Source of the DNA: Actinomadura rubteroloni
GTDB taxonomy: Bacteria; Actinomycetota; Actinomycetes; Streptosporangiales; Streptosporangiaceae
Assembly (NCBI RefSeq): GCF_002911665.1
Contig: NZ_MTBP01000001.1
Span: forward strand, 1,178,001-1,242,000
Reading direction: 5' to 3'
DNA length: 64,000 nt
Part shown: piece by piece, positions 16,901 to 25,199 of the stretch
How the letters are laid out: each line of letters starts with the position of its first letter
Position numbering within the stretch: position 1 is the stretch's first letter
Made by a program: the position numbers and the translations under genes
Notes under the pieces: model-generated
The model's database searches: none
The model's input: only the letters and a program-made list of their open reading frames with translations
Told to the model about the DNA's origin: nothing

Positions 16901-17518
16901 CGCGTCCGCGCGGCCCAGTTCGGCAAGCAGCGCTTGGTCGGCGGTGCGCAAGGATGCGCAGAAGATCGGCAGGGCGCGTCCGCCCGCGTTCTCGATCGCG
17001 TCGCAGAGCGTCTCCACGAACGCGGTGTTCCCGGCGAGGTGGTGCGCGCGGTAGTACAGGACGCCGATCAGCGGGCCGTCGCCCGGCGAGGGCGCGCGGT
17101 CGAGCGTGCCCCAGGCGGGCGTCGCGGCGGGCGGCGCGAACCCGTGCCCGGTCAGCAGGACGGTGTCGGACAGGAACCGGTGCATTTCGCGCAGGTTCGC
17201 CGGGCCGCCGTGCGCGAGGTAGGCGTGCGCCTCGGCGGCGACACCGGCCGGGACGGTCGACAGTTCCATCAGCTCGGCGTCCGGCGCCTGCTCGCCGCTG
17301 ATCACGACGACGGGGCGCGGGCCGCGCAGCAGCGCGTCGAGGCCGTCCTCCCAGGCGCGGCGCCCGCCGAGCAGCCGGACGATCACGAGATCGGTGCCGT
17401 CCACGAGTTCCGGCAGGTCGGCCGGGTCCACCCGGGACGGGTTGGCGAGACGGAACGCTGTTCCGGAAGAACGTGCGCTCAGCAGGTCGGTGTCCGAGGT
17501 GGACAGCAGCAGAAACAC
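13973..17518 (-). CDS. cobN: Cobaltochelatase subunit CobN
   Basis: The 1181-residue protein starts at GTG 17518 downstream of a cobalamin riboswitch. Its size and conserved blocks are typical of CobN: VLYYRAHHLAGNTAFVETLC, LMLSAYPTKHARIGNAVGLDTP, HVGKHGNLEWLPGK, LPTGRNFYSVDPKAVPS and RISGFFRDAFPHAVALLDDA, plus the C-terminal block SRNWRDDSDLAEVYAVWGG. CobN is the large, substrate-binding subunit of the ATP-dependent chelatase that inserts cobalt into hydrogenobyrinic acid a,c-diamide; it works with CobS/CobT or ChlI/ChlD-type AAA subunits, which are not in the window. It is the first gene of the minus-strand side of the cobalamin cluster and should be repressed by adenosylcobalamin through the leader. 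Confidence 0.96.
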   Translation of the reverse strand: MFLLLSTSDTDLLSARSSGTAFRLANPSRVDPADLPELVDGTDLVIVRLLGGRRAWEDGLDALLRGPRPVVVISGEQAPDAELMELSTVPAGVAAEAHAYLAHGGPANLREMHRFLSDTVLLTGHGFAPPAATPAWGTLDRAPSPGDGPLIGVLYYRAHHLAGNTAFVETLCDAIENAGGRALPIFCASLRTADQALLAELGRADALVVTVLAAGGTKPALAGAGGDDEAWDAGALAALDVPILQGLCLTGDRATWEASDDGLSPLDTATQVAVPEFDGRLITVPFSFKRIDEDGLSVYAADPERAARVAGIAVRHGRLRHVPAEEKRVALMLSAYPTKHARIGNAVGLDTPASVVRLLAALRDHGYDTGDALPDEGDALMHALIAAGGQDADWLTEEQLAGNPVRIPVARYRDWYKTLPDELREGIEQHWGPPPGELFVDDDAIVLAALRSGNVVVLVQPPRGFGENPVAIYHDPDLPPSHHYLAAYQWIRDEFGAHAVVHVGKHGNLEWLPGKASGLSAACGPDAALGDLPLIYPFLVNDPGEGTQAKRRAHATLVDHLIPPMARAESYGDIARLEQLLDEHAGVAAMDPAKLPAIRAQIWTLIQAARLDHDLGLDDRPHDAEFDDFLLHVDGWLCEVKDVQIRDGLHVLGVAPTGSARVDLVLAMLRARQLWGGAVTLPGLREALGLDESGTDRTGTDAVEAEARELVAAMEAADWAPETAAELADGPVADILRFAATEIVPRLDRTSDEIGMVLHALDGGFVPAGPSGSPLRGLINVLPTGRNFYSVDPKAVPSRLAWDTGRAMADSLLSRYREETGTWPESVGLSVWGTSAMRTSGDDIAEVLALLGVRPVWDDASRRVTGLEPIPLDELGRPRIDVTIRISGFFRDAFPHAVALLDDAVRLAAAQDEPDESNYVRAHVAADRARHGDERRATMRVFGSRPGAYGAGILPLIDSRNWRDDSDLAEVYAVWGGYAYGRDLDGVPARDDMENAYRRIAVAAKNTDTREHDIADSDDYFQYHGGMIATVRALTGTAPRAYVGDSTRPDAVRTRTLHEETARVFRARVVNPRWLAAMRRHGYKGAFELAATVDYLFGYDATAGVVADWMYEKLTRTYALDPENRSFFEKSNPWALHGIAERLLEAAERGLWEHPEAATLDELRRVYLEIEGSLEDDRPGE

Positions 17519-17562
17519 GCGGTCGTGTCCTCACCCGGGATCCTCGCCCCGAATCGAAGGGT

Positions 17563-17702
17563 CGCCGCGACAGGGGAGTCTCCTGGCTCCCGGATCGGCG
17601 CTCGCCCCGGCCTTCCCGCTCGCGCAGTGGCCTGTGACGGGGTTCGCTCCCCGGTGACAGTGGCGGGACCGCGCCGGATTCACACCGGCTTCCTCCGCTT
17701 TG
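17563..17702 (-). promoter_or_regulatory. Cobalamin (B12) riboswitch upstream of cobN
   Basis: On the minus strand the conserved aptamer blocks follow in order: GCCGGTGTGAATCCGGC, then GGTCCCGCCACTGT, the helical middle part, and the B12 box GAGCCAGGAGACTCCC. The aptamer ends about 45 bases before the cobN GTG. The GGTGAGGA ribosome binding site lies in between, so ligand-dependent control of translation is likely. The divergent cobG-cobH gene is on the other strand and is not covered by this aptamer. Confidence 0.92.
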
Positions 17703-17777
17703 TCGCTGATCACCACTCTGGTCATCGCGGACATCCGCGTCAAGCTCGGAACGGCCGGGCGCTTAGGATCGGCGGCT

Positions 17778-19526
17778 GTGACGAACCGCTCCGGCCCCGA
17801 CGCGTGCCCCGGCGCCGTCCGCGTGCACCAGGCCGCCGACGGTCTGCTCGCGCGCGTCCGGCTGCCCGGCGGCGCGCTGTCCCCGGCCGGCTTCGCGGCG
17901 CTGGCCGCCGCCGCGCGCGACCTGGGCGACGGGCGGCTCGACCTGACCTCGCGCGGCAACGTGCAGCTCCGGGGGCTCGCGGACGGCGTCGCGCTCGCGG
18001 CCCGGCTGCGGGACGCGGGTTTGCTGCCGTCCGTCGCGCACGAACGGGTGCGCAACATTCTCGCCAGCGTCCTTTCCGGACGGGACGGGCGGGGCTTTCT
18101 CGACGTCCGTCCTCTGGTCGCGCAGTTCGATGCGGGATTGTGCGCCGACCCGGCGCTCGCCGACCTTCCCGGACGCTTTCTCTTCGCCTTCGACGACGGG
18201 CGCGGCGACGTGACCGCCCTGCGTCCCGACCTCGGCGTCCTCGCGCTCGACGCGGCGACGTTCGCGCTGGTCCTGGCCGGTCGCGACAGCGGCGTCCGGG
18301 TCGCGCCGGCCGACGCCGTGCGCGTTCTGCTGGACGTCGCCCGGACGTTCCTCGCCGTGCGCGGAACGGCGTGGCGCATGGCCGAACTGGAGAACCCGGC
18401 GGAACGGCTCGGCCTTTCCGGCGGCACTCCGATCGCCGTCCCGCACGGCGAATTCCCCGCACCCGGAATCACCGCGCAGAAAGACGGACGGACGGCCGTG
18501 ACGGCGCTCGTCCCGCTCGGCCGGCTCGAACCCGCGCACCTCGCCGCGCTCACCGGCCACGAGATCATCGCCACGCCGCGCCGGACCGTCGTCGTGCCGG
18601 ACACGACCGCCGCCACCGCCGCCGCGCTCACCGCCGCCGGACTCGTCCTGGACCCCGGCTCGCCCTGGCACGGCGTCACCGCATGCGCCGGACAACCCGG
18701 CTGCGCCAAGTCCCTGACCGACGTCCGCACCGACGCCCGCACCACCGCGCGTGCCGATGCTGACGGCGTGCTTGTTGTGTCGGGCGGGTTGCCCGTTCAC
18801 TGGTCCGGCTGCGAGCGGCAGTGTGGTCGGCCCGCCGGACGGCACGTCGCCGTCGTCGCGACCCCCGCGGGCTACGACGTCCGCCACCCAACGGAGGATC
18901 CTGTGATCGACTACGTCCGCGACGGCGCCGAGATCTACCGGCGCTCGTTCGCGACGATCCGCGCCGAGGCGGACCTGGACGGCCTGCCCGCCGACGTCGC
19001 CCGCGTCGCGGTCCGCATGATCCACGCGTGCGGGATGGTGGACCTGGTGGACGACCTCGACGTCGCGCCCGGCGCCGTCGAAGCCGCCCGCGCCGCGCTG
19101 CTGGACGGCCGTCCGGTGCTGTGCGACGCCGCGATGGTCGCCGCCGGGATCACGCGCCGCCGCCTGCCCGCGCGCAACGAGGTCATCTGCACGCTCGGCG
19201 ACCCCCGCGTCCCGGACCTCGCCGCGCGGCTCGGCACCACCCGCAGCGCCGCCGCGCTCGACCTGTGGGGCGACAGGCTGGACAGCGCCGTCGTCGCGAT
19301 CGGCAACGCCCCGACCGCGCTGTTCCGGCTGCTGGAGCTGGTCGCGGCGGGCGCGCCGCGTCCGGCGGCCGTGCTCGGGATCCCGGTCGGGTTCATCGGC
19401 GCGGCCGAGTCCAAGGACGCCCTCGCCGCCTCCGACCTGCCGCATCTCGTCGTCCGGGGACGGCGCGGCGGCAGCGCGATGACCGCCGCCGCCGTGAACG
19501 CGATCGCCGCCGAGGACGAGTCGTGA
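17778..19526 (+). CDS. cobG-cobH: CobG-CobH fusion: precorrin-3B synthase plus precorrin-8X methylmutase
   Basis: One uninterrupted frame of 582 residues from GTG 17778 encodes two normally separate enzymes. Residues 1 to about 365 are CobG, a sulfite-reductase-like monooxygenase; the 4Fe-4S/sirohaem-type ligands are Cys303 and Cys309 (CAGQPGC) and Cys345 and Cys349 (CERQC). CobG uses O2 to form precorrin-3B. Residues 376-582 are a full-length CobH/CbiC ([16 protein letters not shown]; His416 in MIHACGMVD fits the catalytic His), which moves the C11 methyl to C12. No stop separates them, but a GGAGG lies five bases before an in-frame GTG at 18903, so free CobH may also be made. The stop overlaps the GTG of cobI-cobJ. 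Confidence 0.93.
   Translation: MTNRSGPDACPGAVRVHQAADGLLARVRLPGGALSPAGFAALAAAARDLGDGRLDLTSRGNVQLRGLADGVALAARLRDAGLLPSVAHERVRNILASVLSGRDGRGFLDVRPLVAQFDAGLCADPALADLPGRFLFAFDDGRGDVTALRPDLGVLALDAATFALVLAGRDSGVRVAPADAVRVLLDVARTFLAVRGTAWRMAELENPAERLGLSGGTPIAVPHGEFPAPGITAQKDGRTAVTALVPLGRLEPAHLAALTGHEIIATPRRTVVVPDTTAATAAALTAAGLVLDPGSPWHGVTACAGQPGCAKSLTDVRTDARTTARADADGVLVVSGGLPVHWSGCERQCGRPAGRHVAVVATPAGYDVRHPTEDPVIDYVRDGAEIYRRSFATIRAEADLDGLPADVARVAVRMIHACGMVDLVDDLDVAPGAVEAARAALLDGRPVLCDAAMVAAGITRRRLPARNEVICTLGDPRVPDLAARLGTTRSAAALDLWGDRLDSAVVAIGNAPTALFRLLELVAAGAPRPAAVLGIPVGFIGAAESKDALAASDLPHLVVRGRRGGSAMTAAAVNAIAAEDES
18894..18905 (+). promoter_or_regulatory. Internal ribosome binding site and GTG inside the cobG-cobH frame
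   Basis: GGAGG at 18894-18898 is followed after five bases by an in-frame GTG at 18903, exactly where a free-standing CobH would begin (V-IDYVRDG). This suggests dual expression of the fused and the separate methylmutase. It could also be a relic of two adjacent genes whose stop codon was lost. Confidence 0.6.
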
Positions 19527-21136
19527 CCGGCCGCCTGTACGGCGTCGGGCTCGGCCCCGGCGATCCCGAGCTGATCACGCTGAAGGCCGCGCGGCTCATC
19601 GAGGCGGCCGACGTCGTCGTGTTCCACGCCGCCCGGCACGGCCGCAGCCACGCCCGTGCGATCGCCGCCGCGCATCTGCGCGACGGGCAGATCGAGGAAC
19701 CGCTGATCTACCCGGTCACGACCGAGGCGTCCGCCGACTACCGGACGGTCATCGAGGCGTTCTACGAAGACTGCGCCCGCCGCCTCGCCGCCCACCTGGA
19801 CGCGGGCCGCGACGTGGTCGTCCTCGCCGAGGGCGACCCGTTCTTCTACGGCTCCTACATGCACCTGCACAAGCGCCTCGCCGGGCGGTACCCGACGACG
19901 GTCGTGCCGGGCGTGACGTCGATCGCGGGGGCGTCCGCCGAGCTGGGCCGTCCGCTGGTCGAGCGGGACGAGACGCTGACCGTCCTGCCCGGCACGCTCG
20001 GCGGCGACGCGCTGGCCGCCCGGCTGAGCGCGGCGGACTCGGCCGTCGTCCTGAAGCTCGGCCGGACGTTCACCGCCGTGCGCACCGCCCTGGAACGGGC
20101 GGAACGCCTGGACGACGCCTGGTACGTCGAGCACGCCACCACCGGCGAGCAGCGCATCGAACGCCTCGCCGACGTCGCCGCCGACACCGTGCCGTACTTC
20201 TCGGTGGCGGTGCTGCCGAGCCGCGTCCACGAGGAGACGCGCCGCGCCCTCCCCACCGCGGACTCACCGCGCGGCGAGGCGACGACCCCGGCCGGGGACG
20301 CGTCGGAACCGCGCGGCGCGCGGACGGCCGCCGGCGCGGCAGCGCAGCAGCCGCACGGCGACGGGACGGCCAGGGCCGCGGCGGGGACGGTCGCCGGGGG
20401 CGCGGCGGCGCGGCGCGGCGAGGTGACGGTCGTCGGGCTCGGCCCGGCCGGGCGCGAGTGGCTGACGCCGCAGGCGCAGGAGGCGCTCGCCGCCGCCGAC
20501 GACCTCGTCGGCTACCGCCCCTACCTGGACCGCGTCGCGCCGAACGCGCGGCAGCGGCGGCACCCGTCCGGCAACACCGTCGAGGCGGACCGCGCGGCGT
20601 TCGCGCTGGAGCTGGCGCGGGAGGGACGGCGCGTCGCGGTCGTGTCGTCCGGCGATCCGGGCGTGTTCGCGATGGCGACCGCCGTGCTGGAGGCCGCCGA
20701 GGCGTTCCCGGACGTCCCGGTGCGCGTCCTGCCCGGCGTGACCGCCGCCAACGCCGTCGCGTCCCGCGCGGGCGCGCCGCTCGGCCACGACTACTGCGTG
20801 CTGTCGCTGTCGGACCGGCTCAAGCCATGGGACGTCATCGCGCGCCGCCTCACCGCCGCCGCCGCGTCCGACCTGGTCATCGCGATCTACAACCCGGCGT
20901 CGAGGACCCGCGTCCACCAGGTCGCCGAGGCCCGCGACCTGCTGCTGCGGCACCGCGCGAAAGACACGCCGGTAGTGATCGGACGGGACGTGGGCGGGCC
21001 GGAGGAGAGCGTCCGGATCGTCCCGCTGGCGGACCTGGACCCGGCGGACGTCGACATGCGCTGCCTGCTGATCGTCGGCTCGTCCCAAACGCGTCGCGCC
21101 GGCGACACGGTTTTCACGCCCCGACGCTACCCGTGA
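19523..21136 (+). CDS. cobI-cobJ: CobI-CobJ fusion: precorrin-2 C20- and precorrin-3B C17-methyltransferase
   Basis: The 537-residue protein starts at GTG 19523, overlapping the preceding stop by 4 bp. Residues 1 to about 240 are CobI ([46 protein letters not shown]). An Ala/Gly-rich linker (about 240-298) leads to CobJ ([60 protein letters not shown]). Both are class III SAM-dependent tetrapyrrole methyltransferases of the corrin ring; CobJ also performs ring contraction. The CobIJ fusion is known in actinobacteria. It is translationally coupled to the CobG-CobH fusion, so five consecutive reactions may be run from two polypeptides and CobK. Confidence 0.95.
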   Translation: MTGRLYGVGLGPGDPELITLKAARLIEAADVVVFHAARHGRSHARAIAAAHLRDGQIEEPLIYPVTTEASADYRTVIEAFYEDCARRLAAHLDAGRDVVVLAEGDPFFYGSYMHLHKRLAGRYPTTVVPGVTSIAGASAELGRPLVERDETLTVLPGTLGGDALAARLSAADSAVVLKLGRTFTAVRTALERAERLDDAWYVEHATTGEQRIERLADVAADTVPYFSVAVLPSRVHEETRRALPTADSPRGEATTPAGDASEPRGARTAAGAAAQQPHGDGTARAAAGTVAGGAAARRGEVTVVGLGPAGREWLTPQAQEALAAADDLVGYRPYLDRVAPNARQRRHPSGNTVEADRAAFALELAREGRRVAVVSSGDPGVFAMATAVLEAAEAFPDVPVRVLPGVTAANAVASRAGAPLGHDYCVLSLSDRLKPWDVIARRLTAAAASDLVIAIYNPASRTRVHQVAEARDLLLRHRAKDTPVVIGRDVGGPEESVRIVPLADLDPADVDMRCLLIVGSSQTRRAGDTVFTPRRYP

Positions 21137-21138
21137 AA

Positions 21139-22412
21139 AGTTGCTTTCGGTCATCAACTCAATATGTAGGGTGACTGATGTGCAGCTCCGGTACAACTTC
21201 CGCTTGTACCCGAACGGGCCACAGCGTGCCGCGCTGGCGAGGGCGTTCGGGTGCGCCCGCGTCGTGTTCAACGATGCGTTGCGCGCCCGTGAGGACGCCC
21301 GCGCGGCAAGCCGCCCGTTCATGTCGTCGCGCGAGCTGTCCAGACGGCTGACGGCCGCCAAACGCACGCCCGAGCGGGCTTGGCTCGGCGAGGTGTCGGC
21401 TGTGGTGCTCCAGCAGTCGTTACGGGATCTGGACGCCGCGTACCGCAACTTTTTCGACGGTCTCAAGGGCAAGCGCCCGAGAACGGGGCCGCCTCGGTTC
21501 AAGTCCCGCAAGGACCGTAGGCAGGCCGTCCGGTTCACCGCCAACGCCCGCTGGAAGATCACGCCGAGCGGGGACCTGTCCTTGCCGAAAATCGGGGACG
21601 TGCGGGTGAAATGGTCGCGTTCTCTGCCGTCCACGCCGTCCACGGTGACGGTGATCAAGGACAGTGCGGGCCGGTACTTTGCGTCCTTCGTTGTGGACAC
21701 GAGGCCCGAAATCCTGCCGAAAGCAACCACCGAAGTGGGCATCGATCTCGGGCTAGGATATTTTGCCGTCCTTTCGGACGGCACGAAGATTGACAGCCCG
21801 CGCTTCCTTCGCCGGGCGGAGAAGAAGCTGCGCCGGGCGCAGCGGGCTTTTTCCCGTAAAACCAAGGACTCGAAGAACAGGGAGAAGGCCCGGCTGCGGG
21901 TGGCCCGCGTTCACGTGCAGGTGGGCGATGCCCGGCGGGAGTTCCATCACCGCCTATCGACCAGGCTGATCCGCGAAAACCAAGCGGTCGCCGTCGAGAA
22001 CCTTGCGGTCAAGGCCATGGCCCGCACCCGCCTCGCCAAGTCCGTGAACGACGCCGGATGGTCGACGTTCGTGTCGATGCTGGAATACAAGGCCGCCAAG
22101 TTCGGCCGGGAGTTCCACCGCATCGGACGGTTCGAACCGACCTCGCGGGTCTGCTCGGCCTGCGGCATGAAGGACGGCCCCAAACCTCTCCGCGTGCGCG
22201 TATGGACGTGCGGAGCGTGCGGGGCCACTCTGGACCGGGATATCAACGCGGCTGTGAACATCGGCCGGGCCGCCGGACTGGCGGTGACAGCCTGTGGAGC
22301 GCGGGTAAGACCGGAATGCGTTCCGGCGCGGCGCGGTGAAGCAGGAACCCACCGAGACGGTCAGCAGACCGTGGTAGGAATCCCCACTTTTATGGAGGGG
22401 AGCGGAAGTCAA
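21139..22412 (+). mobile_element. Solo TnpB (IS200/IS605, IS1341-like) element inserted beside cobK
   Basis: The element contains only tnpB, with no tnpA, so it cannot transpose on its own. The left end has a small hairpin with arms AGTTG (21139-21143) and CAACT (21155-21159). The right end has a CCCC/GGGG hairpin (22381-22401) and finishes near GTCAA at 22409-22412. It lies between the convergent cobI-cobJ and cobK genes, 2 bp after the cobI-cobJ stop, and its right end provides the final codons and stop of cobK. Exact ends are estimates. Confidence 0.75.
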
Positions 22413-22418
22413 CCGTGA
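21171..22418 (+). CDS. tnpB: TnpB RNA-guided endonuclease
   Basis: The 415-residue protein is taken from GTG 21171; GTG 21180 (VQLRYNFRLYPNG) is equally plausible. It has the N-terminal helix-turn-helix/wedge region, then a RuvC-like nuclease split as usual: Asp192 (GIDLGLG), Glu276 (AVENLAV) and Asp357 (DRDINAAVNIG), with a four-Cys zinc finger between the last two (CSACG and CGACG). All catalytic residues are intact. TnpB proteins cut DNA next to a short target-adjacent motif, guided by an RNA from the element right end, and are the ancestors of Cas12. The last about 40 codons run through the presumed guide-RNA scaffold, and the stop (TGA 22416-22418) appears to lie in flanking host DNA. 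Confidence 0.92.
   Translation: MTDVQLRYNFRLYPNGPQRAALARAFGCARVVFNDALRAREDARAASRPFMSSRELSRRLTAAKRTPERAWLGEVSAVVLQQSLRDLDAAYRNFFDGLKGKRPRTGPPRFKSRKDRRQAVRFTANARWKITPSGDLSLPKIGDVRVKWSRSLPSTPSTVTVIKDSAGRYFASFVVDTRPEILPKATTEVGIDLGLGYFAVLSDGTKIDSPRFLRRAEKKLRRAQRAFSRKTKDSKNREKARLRVARVHVQVGDARREFHHRLSTRLIRENQAVAVENLAVKAMARTRLAKSVNDAGWSTFVSMLEYKAAKFGREFHRIGRFEPTSRVCSACGMKDGPKPLRVRVWTCGACGATLDRDINAAVNIGRAAGLAVTACGARVRPECVPARRGEAGTHRDGQQTVVGIPTFMEGSGSQP
22262..22412 (+). ncRNA. Putative omega (guide) RNA scaffold of TnpB
   Basis: In TnpB elements the guide RNA is produced from the 3' end of tnpB through the right end, with the guide formed by the adjoining flank. Here the 3' coding part overlaps GC-rich hairpin-prone sequence ending in GAATCCCCACTTTTATGGAG and GTCAA, which resembles right ends of actinobacterial IS1341-like elements. 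The guide would then begin at about 22413 inside cobK (CCGTGAGCCACGCC). The 5' boundary is an estimate. Confidence 0.5.
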
Positions 22419-23133
22419 GCCACGCCAGCGCCTCGTCGACCGTCGCGACGCGCGCGACGTCGGGGAGCGGCGGGCGGTCGACCATGACGACGGGCACGCC
22501 CAGCGCGCGGGCGGCGGCGAGTTTGGCCTCGGTCATGGGGCTGCCGCTGTCCTTGGTGACGAGCGTGTCGATGCGGTGCTCGCGCATGAGGGCCAGTTCC
22601 TCGTCCACCGTGAACGGGCCGCGCGCGAGGACGACGCGGTGGCGTTCCGGCAGCGGCGGCGACGGCTCGTCCACCGAGCGGATCAGGAACCAGCGGCGGT
22701 CGTCGGCGGCGAACGGCGCGAGGTCCTTGCGGCCCGTCGTCAGGAACACGCGCGAGCCGGGCAGGTTCGCGGCGGCGGCCGTCAGGGACGGGACGCGGAT
22801 CCAGCGGTCGTCCGGCCCCTCCGTCCAGCCGGGACGGCGCAGCACCACCAGCGGCACGCCGACCTCGCGCGCGGCGGTCACGGCCGCGTCGGTCATCACG
22901 CGGGCGAACGGGTGCGTCGCGTCGATCACCGCGTCCACGCGCTCGGCGCGCAGCCACGCCGTGAGGCCGTCCGCGCCGCCGAACCCGCCGATGCGCACGT
23001 CCCCGGCGGGGAGCACCGGCCGCTCGGTCACGCCCGCGAGCGAGCTGATCGCCGTGTATCCGTCCAGGCCGGCGAGGAGGTCCGCGAGCGTCCGCGCCTC
23101 CCCGGTCCCGCCGAGGACCAGCACCTTTGTCAT
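22390..23133 (-). CDS. cobK: Precorrin-6A reductase with element-derived C-terminus
   Basis: The 247-residue protein starts at ATG 23133 (MTKVLVLGGTGEARTLADLL), a typical CobK N-terminus with the NADPH-binding glycine motif. Other conserved blocks are IDATHPFARVMT, FLTTGRKDLAPF and DTLVTKDSGSPMTEAKLAAA. CobK reduces precorrin-6A to precorrin-6B with NADPH. The last residues (VDFRSPP) and the TAA stop are read from the right end of the TnpB element. The insertion replaced the natural C-terminus after the conserved EALAWL block; length stays near the family norm, so activity is probably kept. It is divergent from cbiD with 12 bp between start codons. Confidence 0.93.
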   Translation of the reverse strand: MTKVLVLGGTGEARTLADLLAGLDGYTAISSLAGVTERPVLPAGDVRIGGFGGADGLTAWLRAERVDAVIDATHPFARVMTDAAVTAAREVGVPLVVLRRPGWTEGPDDRWIRVPSLTAAAANLPGSRVFLTTGRKDLAPFAADDRRWFLIRSVDEPSPPLPERHRVVLARGPFTVDEELALMREHRIDTLVTKDSGSPMTEAKLAAARALGVPVVMVDRPPLPDVARVATVDEALAWLTVDFRSPP

Positions 23134-23145
23134 GCTGTCGATGCT

Positions 23146-24177
23146 ATGAGCGAGCTTCGGAAGGGGTGGACGACGGGGGCGTGCGCGACCGCCGCGACCC
23201 GCGCCGCGTTCACCGCGCTGCGCACCGGCGCGTTCCCCGACCCGGTGGTCATCGAGCTGCCGCGCGGGGAGCGGCCCGCGTTCGCGCTGGCCGTGGAGTC
23301 GCTGGGGTCCGGCGTCGCGATGGCCGGGATCGTCAAGGACGCGGGGGACGACCCGGACGTCACGCACGGCGCGCTGGTCCGCTCGACGGTGCGTCCGGGG
23401 CCGTCCGGGGGCGGCGTGGTGTTCCGCGCGGGCCCCGGCGTCGGGACGGTCACCAAGCCCGGCCTGCCGCTGGACGTCGGCGAGCCCGCGATCAACCCGG
23501 TGCCGCGCCGCATGATCCGCGCGGCCGTCGAGGACGCCGACGTCATCGTGGAGATCTCGGTGGACGGCGGTGCGGAGCTTGCCGAACGCACGTGGAACCC
23601 CCGGCTCGGGATCCTCGGCGGTCTGTCGATCCTCGGTACGACCGGGATCGTCGTTCCGTACTCGTGCTCGGCGTGGATCGACAGCATCCGGCGCGGCGTG
23701 GACGTCGCGCGCGCCGCCGGGCACGCGCACGTCGCGGCGGCGACGGGCAGCACGTCGGAGCGGACGGTCGCCGAACTGTACGGGCTGCCGGACGACGCGC
23801 TGCTCGACATGGGCGACTTCGCCGGGGCGGTGCTGAAGTACATCCGGCGTCATCCGGTGCCGCGCCTGACGATCGCGGGCGGCATCGGGAAGCTCGCCAA
23901 GCTCGCCAACGGCCACCTTGACCTGCACTCCAAGCGCTCCCAGGTGGATTTCGGCGCACTCGCCGCGCTCGTCGCCGAGCCTTCAGTGGCCGAGCGCGTC
24001 CGGCACGCGAACACCGCGCTGGACGCGCTGCGGATCTGCCAGGCGGCGGGCGAACCGCTCGGCGACCTCGTGGCGGACCGGGCCCGCGCGACGGCGCTGG
24101 ACGTCCTGCGCGGCGCCCCGGTCGCGGTCGACGTGATCGTCATCGACCGCGCGGGCGTGATCGTCGGCCGCGCCTAG
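23146..24177 (+). CDS. cbiD: Cobalt-precorrin-5B (C1)-methyltransferase CbiD
   Basis: The 343-residue protein starts at ATG 23146 (MSELRKGWTTGACATAAT), matching the invariant CbiD N-terminus. Further blocks are VIELPRGERPAFAL, GIVKDAGDDPDVTHG, GEPAINPVPRRMI, GGLSILGTTGIVVPYS and the LTIAGGIGKLAKLANGHLDLHS segment. CbiD is the C1-methyltransferase of the anaerobic pathway and is unrelated to CobF of the aerobic one. Here it stands beside O2-dependent CobG, so the cluster mixes both pathway types. The 3' end overlaps the convergent AraC-type gene by 4 bp, and the 12-bp start-to-start gap to cobK leaves almost no room for a promoter of its own. Confidence 0.95.
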   Translation: MSELRKGWTTGACATAATRAAFTALRTGAFPDPVVIELPRGERPAFALAVESLGSGVAMAGIVKDAGDDPDVTHGALVRSTVRPGPSGGGVVFRAGPGVGTVTKPGLPLDVGEPAINPVPRRMIRAAVEDADVIVEISVDGGAELAERTWNPRLGILGGLSILGTTGIVVPYSCSAWIDSIRRGVDVARAAGHAHVAAATGSTSERTVAELYGLPDDALLDMGDFAGAVLKYIRRHPVPRLTIAGGIGKLAKLANGHLDLHSKRSQVDFGALAALVAEPSVAERVRHANTALDALRICQAAGEPLGDLVADRARATALDVLRGAPVAVDVIVIDRAGVIVGRA

Positions 24178-25091
24178 CCGTTCGCCGTGCGGTAGCGGCC
24201 CGGTGTGACGCCGCAGACGCGGTGGAACGCGCGGTTGAACGCGTACTCGCTCGTGTAGCCGACCGAGCGGGCGATGGGGCCGATCGGGTCGGCGGTCGTG
24301 CGCAGCCGGTGGGCCGCGAGTTCCATGCGCCAGCGGGTCAGGTAGGCCAGCGGCGGCTGCCCGGCCCGCGCGGCGAACCGGCGCGCGAGCGTGGCGCGGG
24401 ACACGGCGAGGCGCGTCGCGAGGCCGTCCAGCGTCCAGGCGCGGGCGGGGTCGGCGTGCAGGGCGGCGAGCGCCTCGGCGACGAGCGGGTCGCGCAGCGC
24501 GGTCAGCCAGGACGCGCGGGCCGGCTCGGCGTCCTCGGTGTCGAGCCAGGCGCGGATGATGTGGACGAGCAGCACGTCCAGCAGCCGGTCCAGCACGGTG
24601 GCCGCCCCGGTGCGCGGGCTGGCGATCTCGTGTCCGAGCAGGCGCAGGACGTGGTCGGTCGGCCGGTCCGGGTCGGCCGGGAGGTGGATCAGCGGCGGGA
24701 GCAGGCCGAGCAGCGGCGCGTTCACCGCCGCGTCCTGCCGGTAGGACGCGCACAGGACGCGGGTCGCGGGCGCGCCGTCGCCGACCGTGAGCCGTCCGCC
24801 GGTGGCGAGCGCCTGCCGGGCCGCGACGTGGTCGAACGGCTCGCAGGACGCGCCGGGGTCCGACGACAGCCGGTGCCGGGTGCCCGCCGGGAGCAGCACG
24901 AGATCGCCCGGCATGAGGCGGCGGGGGGACGCGCCGTCCACGTCGAGCCAGGCCGTGCCCGCCGTGACGGCGTGAAAGGCGGCGCCCGGGACGTTCGCGA
25001 TGTCCAGGCCCCAGCCTTCGCCCGCGTGCAGGGTGGCGGCGACCGTGCCGCGCACCTGGGCGAGGGCGAGCACGTCTGTCAGTGGGTCCAT
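24174..25091 (-). CDS. AraC-family transcriptional regulator with cupin sensor
   Basis: The 305-residue protein starts at ATG 25091. The N-terminal half (about 1-190) is an AraC-type cupin (PGDLVLLPAGTRHRL) of the Cupin_6 group. The C-terminal half holds two HTH motifs: LDGLATRLAVSRATLARRFA and the IGPIARSVGYTSEYAFNRAF signature followed by GVTPGRYR. It is transcribed divergently from an SDR gene, and this AraC/SDR pairing is common in actinomycetes, with the regulator controlling the oxidoreductase. The ligand is unknown. Confidence 0.88.
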   Translation of the reverse strand: MDPLTDVLALAQVRGTVAATLHAGEGWGLDIANVPGAAFHAVTAGTAWLDVDGASPRRLMPGDLVLLPAGTRHRLSSDPGASCEPFDHVAARQALATGGRLTVGDGAPATRVLCASYRQDAAVNAPLLGLLPPLIHLPADPDRPTDHVLRLLGHEIASPRTGAATVLDRLLDVLLVHIIRAWLDTEDAEPARASWLTALRDPLVAEALAALHADPARAWTLDGLATRLAVSRATLARRFAARAGQPPLAYLTRWRMELAAHRLRTTADPIGPIARSVGYTSEYAFNRAFHRVCGVTPGRYRTANG

Positions 25092-25199
25092 GCTTCCAGT
25101 CTACGGTGAGACTCACGGACAAGACATTGCGGATTTCAGGCATCGTCCGCATCGGGGTGTGCCTCATACGGTGGTGTTCATCGACAAGGAGGAACCCTC

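Noticed and set aside
12525-17534. Very long open frame antisense or out of frame to cobN, 1669 codons
   Set aside because: It is Arg/Gly/Pro-rich and runs over three recognised genes; it is a by-product of high GC content.
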